Assembly: GCA_051155755.1 (NCBI GenBank)
Contig: DAXETY010000149.1
Span: forward strand, 1 to 6,029
DNA: 6,029 bases
Source of the DNA: DAXETY01 sp051155755
GTDB taxonomy: Bacteria; Desulfobacterota; Desulfobacteria; Desulfobacterales; SG8-13
Direction of reading: 5' to 3'
Translations under genes and position numbers: made by a program
Shown: one piece after another, positions 4,177 through 6,029 of the stretch
How the letters are laid out: every line of letters starts with the position of its first letter
How positions within the stretch are numbered: the first letter of the stretch is position 1
Notes under the pieces: model-generated
Seen by the model: only the letters and a program-made list of their open reading frames with translations
What the model was told of the DNA's origin: nothing
Database searches by the model: none

Positions 4177-6029
4177 ATGGCAAACCGATCCTCACTTGCT
4201 GTGCTTGCACTTTTTTCGATCGTCATCCTCGGCGGCTGCAGCGACATCAAGCGCCCGCTGGTCATCGGCGCCAAGGACTTCGCCGAACAGCGGATTATCG
4301 CCCACATCGTGGCCCAGACTCTGCGGGCTCAGGATATCCCGGCCGAGGTGGACGAGATCCCGCGGGACAGCCTGGACGCGATCGGGGCGTTGTGGGCCGG
4401 CGACATCGACCTTTACGTCGAATACACCGGCTCGGCGCTCGCGCTGGTCGGCCACCCGCCGATCCACGACGTGGCCGAATCCCTGAAAACCGCCGGGGAA
4501 CAGCTCGCCCCCTTCGGCCTGGTCTGGGGACCGCTGCTCGGTTTCCGCAACGACTATGCGGTTCTGGCGCGGCCGGGCTCGGCATTCGCCGTCAAGCCGG
4601 CCCGGATCAGCAGACTTGCGAAATTGAACCGTACCCTGCGGATCGGCATGACCACCGACTTTCGCAGGCGTCCCATCGACGGCTATGAAGCCTTGGCCCG
4701 CCATTACGGGCTGCGCGCCAAGGCCGCGTTGGTGGTGCCGAGTTCTCCCGCCGGCAAGGACCAGCTCTATGCGGCCCTGCTCGACGGTGAAATCGACATT
4801 GCCGTCGGGTTTCTCACCGATCCGGAAATACTCGATTTCGATCTTGTGGTGCTGGCCGACGACCGCGGCTTTTTCCCGGCCTACGCACCCGCCCCGCTGA
4901 CCCGGGCCACGCTCCTGGAACGTCGACCGGAGCTCATCGAGGCGCTCGACAGCCTCGAAGACATCGTATCGACGGATGAAATGCGCAAAATGGTGTTCCA
5001 GGTGGCCAACCGCGGGTCCGATCCGTTCGCCGTGGCAGCGGCGTTCCTGGATCCCACGCTGGAGAACAAGCTCGCCGGCGCCGAGGGACGGCCCCTGGGA
5101 ATCGCGATCGGCCATTTGGATGCGCCCGCCGGCCAGGCGGCCGAGATCCTCCTGGCATTGCGAAAGACGTTTCCGAGGCGCCAGATCATGGTCGAACGTC
5201 TTTCCGATCCATTGGCACCGGTGTTGGAAGGCAATGTGCGCTACGCGCTGGTCAGCGGACCTGAATTCTTCGCCCTGGACGAAACCGGTCGCAAGGAATT
5301 GCGCGGATACGCAGACGCCGTGGTACCGGTGGGGTTCGACGTGATGCACCTGCTGGTGCGATCCGGTGAAGCCCCGGACCAATGGCGCATCCTGGCGCGG
5401 CTGGGTGTCGGCGCCGCCGACGGCGTTTCCGCGCGCACGACCGCATTCTTTCAGGCCGGCATCGGCGAAACCGAGATGACCCTCGTGACGAGCGACCAGG
5501 AGGGCACGGCGGCCTTCCGCGCCCAAGCCGAGCAGCTCCGTGCCGGCGACCTCGACGGCCTGCTGGTGATGATCGAACCCGGCCACCCCTTGATTGGAGA
5601 GCTGTTGGACGGTGGTCTGGAACTTGCGCCCATCCAGATCTGGAAGGCGCGCGGCAACCGCGTGGCATTTCCCTTCCTGCAGCCCGTGACGATTCCGGCA
5701 GCGACGTACACGGGGCAGAGCAAGCCGGTTGCCAGCTTCGGCAGCCAGGTGGTTCTGGCCGCCGCCCGTCCGGATCCCACCGACGCGGTGGGGGTGGTCG
5801 GACCCGGATCGGCCGCGATCGGCAAGACCCTGCCGGTCGGCGCCGGCACGGTCGCCCGCATCCGCGAGGCACTGGAGGCCGAGGTTCGTCTGGATCCCAG
5901 CCTGCCGCTCGCCAGAGCCGCCCGCCGGCCCCCGCCCGAACGCCCGCCCAGCATCACCCAGTCGCCGCTCGGCTCCTTTATCAATTTAGCGGCCATCGTG
6001 GTGTTGGTGTTGATCATTCGGCTCTACAT
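4177..6029 (+). CDS. Membrane-tethered double solute-binding lipoprotein (ProX-type + TAXI-like), 3' end missing
   Basis: The frame is open from ATG 4177 to the window edge: 617 complete codons, no stop. Residues 1-21 form a lipoprotein signal with lipobox LGGC (C21). Residues about 27-292 are a complete ProX/OsmF (OpuAC-type) quaternary-ammonium binding domain: GAKDFAEQ (31-38), DIDLYVEYTG (76-85), RNDYAVLARP (124-133), TTDFRRRPIDGYEAL (159-173), LLDGEIDIAVGFLTDPEI (201-218), LADDRGFFPAYAP (226-238). Residues about 305-570 resemble a TAXI/NMT1-like binding domain: VRYALVSGPEFF (354-365), LRAGDLDGLLVMIEPGHP (454-471), and FPFLQPVTIPAATYTGQ (498-514). A proline-rich linker (584-591) and one hydrophobic helix (about 601-615) ending in IRLY follow. 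The product should sit on the periplasmic face, lipid-anchored at one end and membrane-spanning at the other. The 5-base gap to the BCCT gene suggests a shared job in betaine capture or sensing. A cytoplasmic output domain or permease part may follow beyond the edge. Both domain calls are motif-based; the first is firmer. Confidence -1.
   Translation, partial: MANRSSLAVLALFSIVILGGCSDIKRPLVIGAKDFAEQRIIAHIVAQTLRAQDIPAEVDEIPRDSLDAIGALWAGDIDLYVEYTGSALALVGHPPIHDVAESLKTAGEQLAPFGLVWGPLLGFRNDYAVLARPGSAFAVKPARISRLAKLNRTLRIGMTTDFRRRPIDGYEALARHYGLRAKAALVVPSSPAGKDQLYAALLDGEIDIAVGFLTDPEILDFDLVVLADDRGFFPAYAPAPLTRATLLERRPELIEALDSLEDIVSTDEMRKMVFQVANRGSDPFAVAAAFLDPTLENKLAGAEGRPLGIAIGHLDAPAGQAAEILLALRKTFPRRQIMVERLSDPLAPVLEGNVRYALVSGPEFFALDETGRKELRGYADAVVPVGFDVMHLLVRSGEAPDQWRILARLGVGAADGVSARTTAFFQAGIGETEMTLVTSDQEGTAAFRAQAEQLRAGDLDGLLVMIEPGHPLIGELLDGGLELAPIQIWKARGNRVAFPFLQPVTIPAATYTGQSKPVASFGSQVVLAAARPDPTDAVGVVGPGSAAIGKTLPVGAGTVARIREALEAEVRLDPSLPLARAARRPPPERPPSITQSPLGSFINLAAIVVLVLIIRLY

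Noticed and set aside
2897..4210. Long open frame on the minus strand (437 codons) opposite the BCCT gene
   Set aside because: Its translation is low-complexity (rich in Q, G, R, D and H) and has no family features. It mirrors the codon bias of the clearly real 12-helix transporter on the other strand.
4192..5586. Long open frame on the minus strand (464 codons) opposite the binding lipoprotein
   Set aside because: It is antisense to the recognisable ProX-type and TAXI-like domains and shows no domain of its own; a GC-bias shadow.
1..6029. CRISPR array, tRNA, rRNA or insertion sequence
   Set aside because: No regularly spaced direct repeats, cloverleaf-like sequence, ribosomal RNA segment or transposase-like protein was seen on either strand.

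Overview
The window is about 6 kb of moderately GC-rich bacterial DNA. The coding style, a DUF2267-like small protein, betaine-type transport genes and AT-rich intergenic repeats would fit a Desulfobacterota-like or other Gram-negative chromosome. That taxonomic guess is inference only; no marker gene is present.

Left part (1-2280): small accessory genes. The 3' end of a gene entering from the left encodes a DUF6973-like domain (+). Convergent to it is a 154-residue DUF2267-like protein (-). After about 430 bases without a convincing gene comes a 191-198-residue protein with a Cys-His-Asp arrangement typical of papain-like or transglutaminase-like enzymes (+). A possible 79-codon ORF follows in the same frame. 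Two AT-rich intergenic stretches (about 1093-1176 and 2307-2380) carry diverged, oppositely oriented copies of one repeat. Bases 2279-2653 hold that second repeat copy and two hairpins, but no gene that I can support.

Right part (2654-6029): a tight two-gene unit. The first gene is a complete 505-residue BCCT-family secondary transporter with the aromatic betaine cage and the sodium-site residues intact. Five bases after its stop starts a long ORF that has no stop before the window ends (at least 617 residues). It encodes a lipoprotein signal, a complete ProX/OsmF-type quaternary-ammonium binding domain, a second TAXI/NMT1-like solute-binding domain, a proline-rich linker and a C-terminal transmembrane helix.

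The right-hand unit is the main point of interest. BCCT carriers normally work without a binding protein, and the two binding domains belong to families usually served by ABC transporters (ProX) and TRAP transporters (TAXI). The pair could be a BCCT carrier fed by a membrane-tethered double receptor, or a carrier paired with a betaine sensor whose cytoplasmic output domain lies beyond the right edge.
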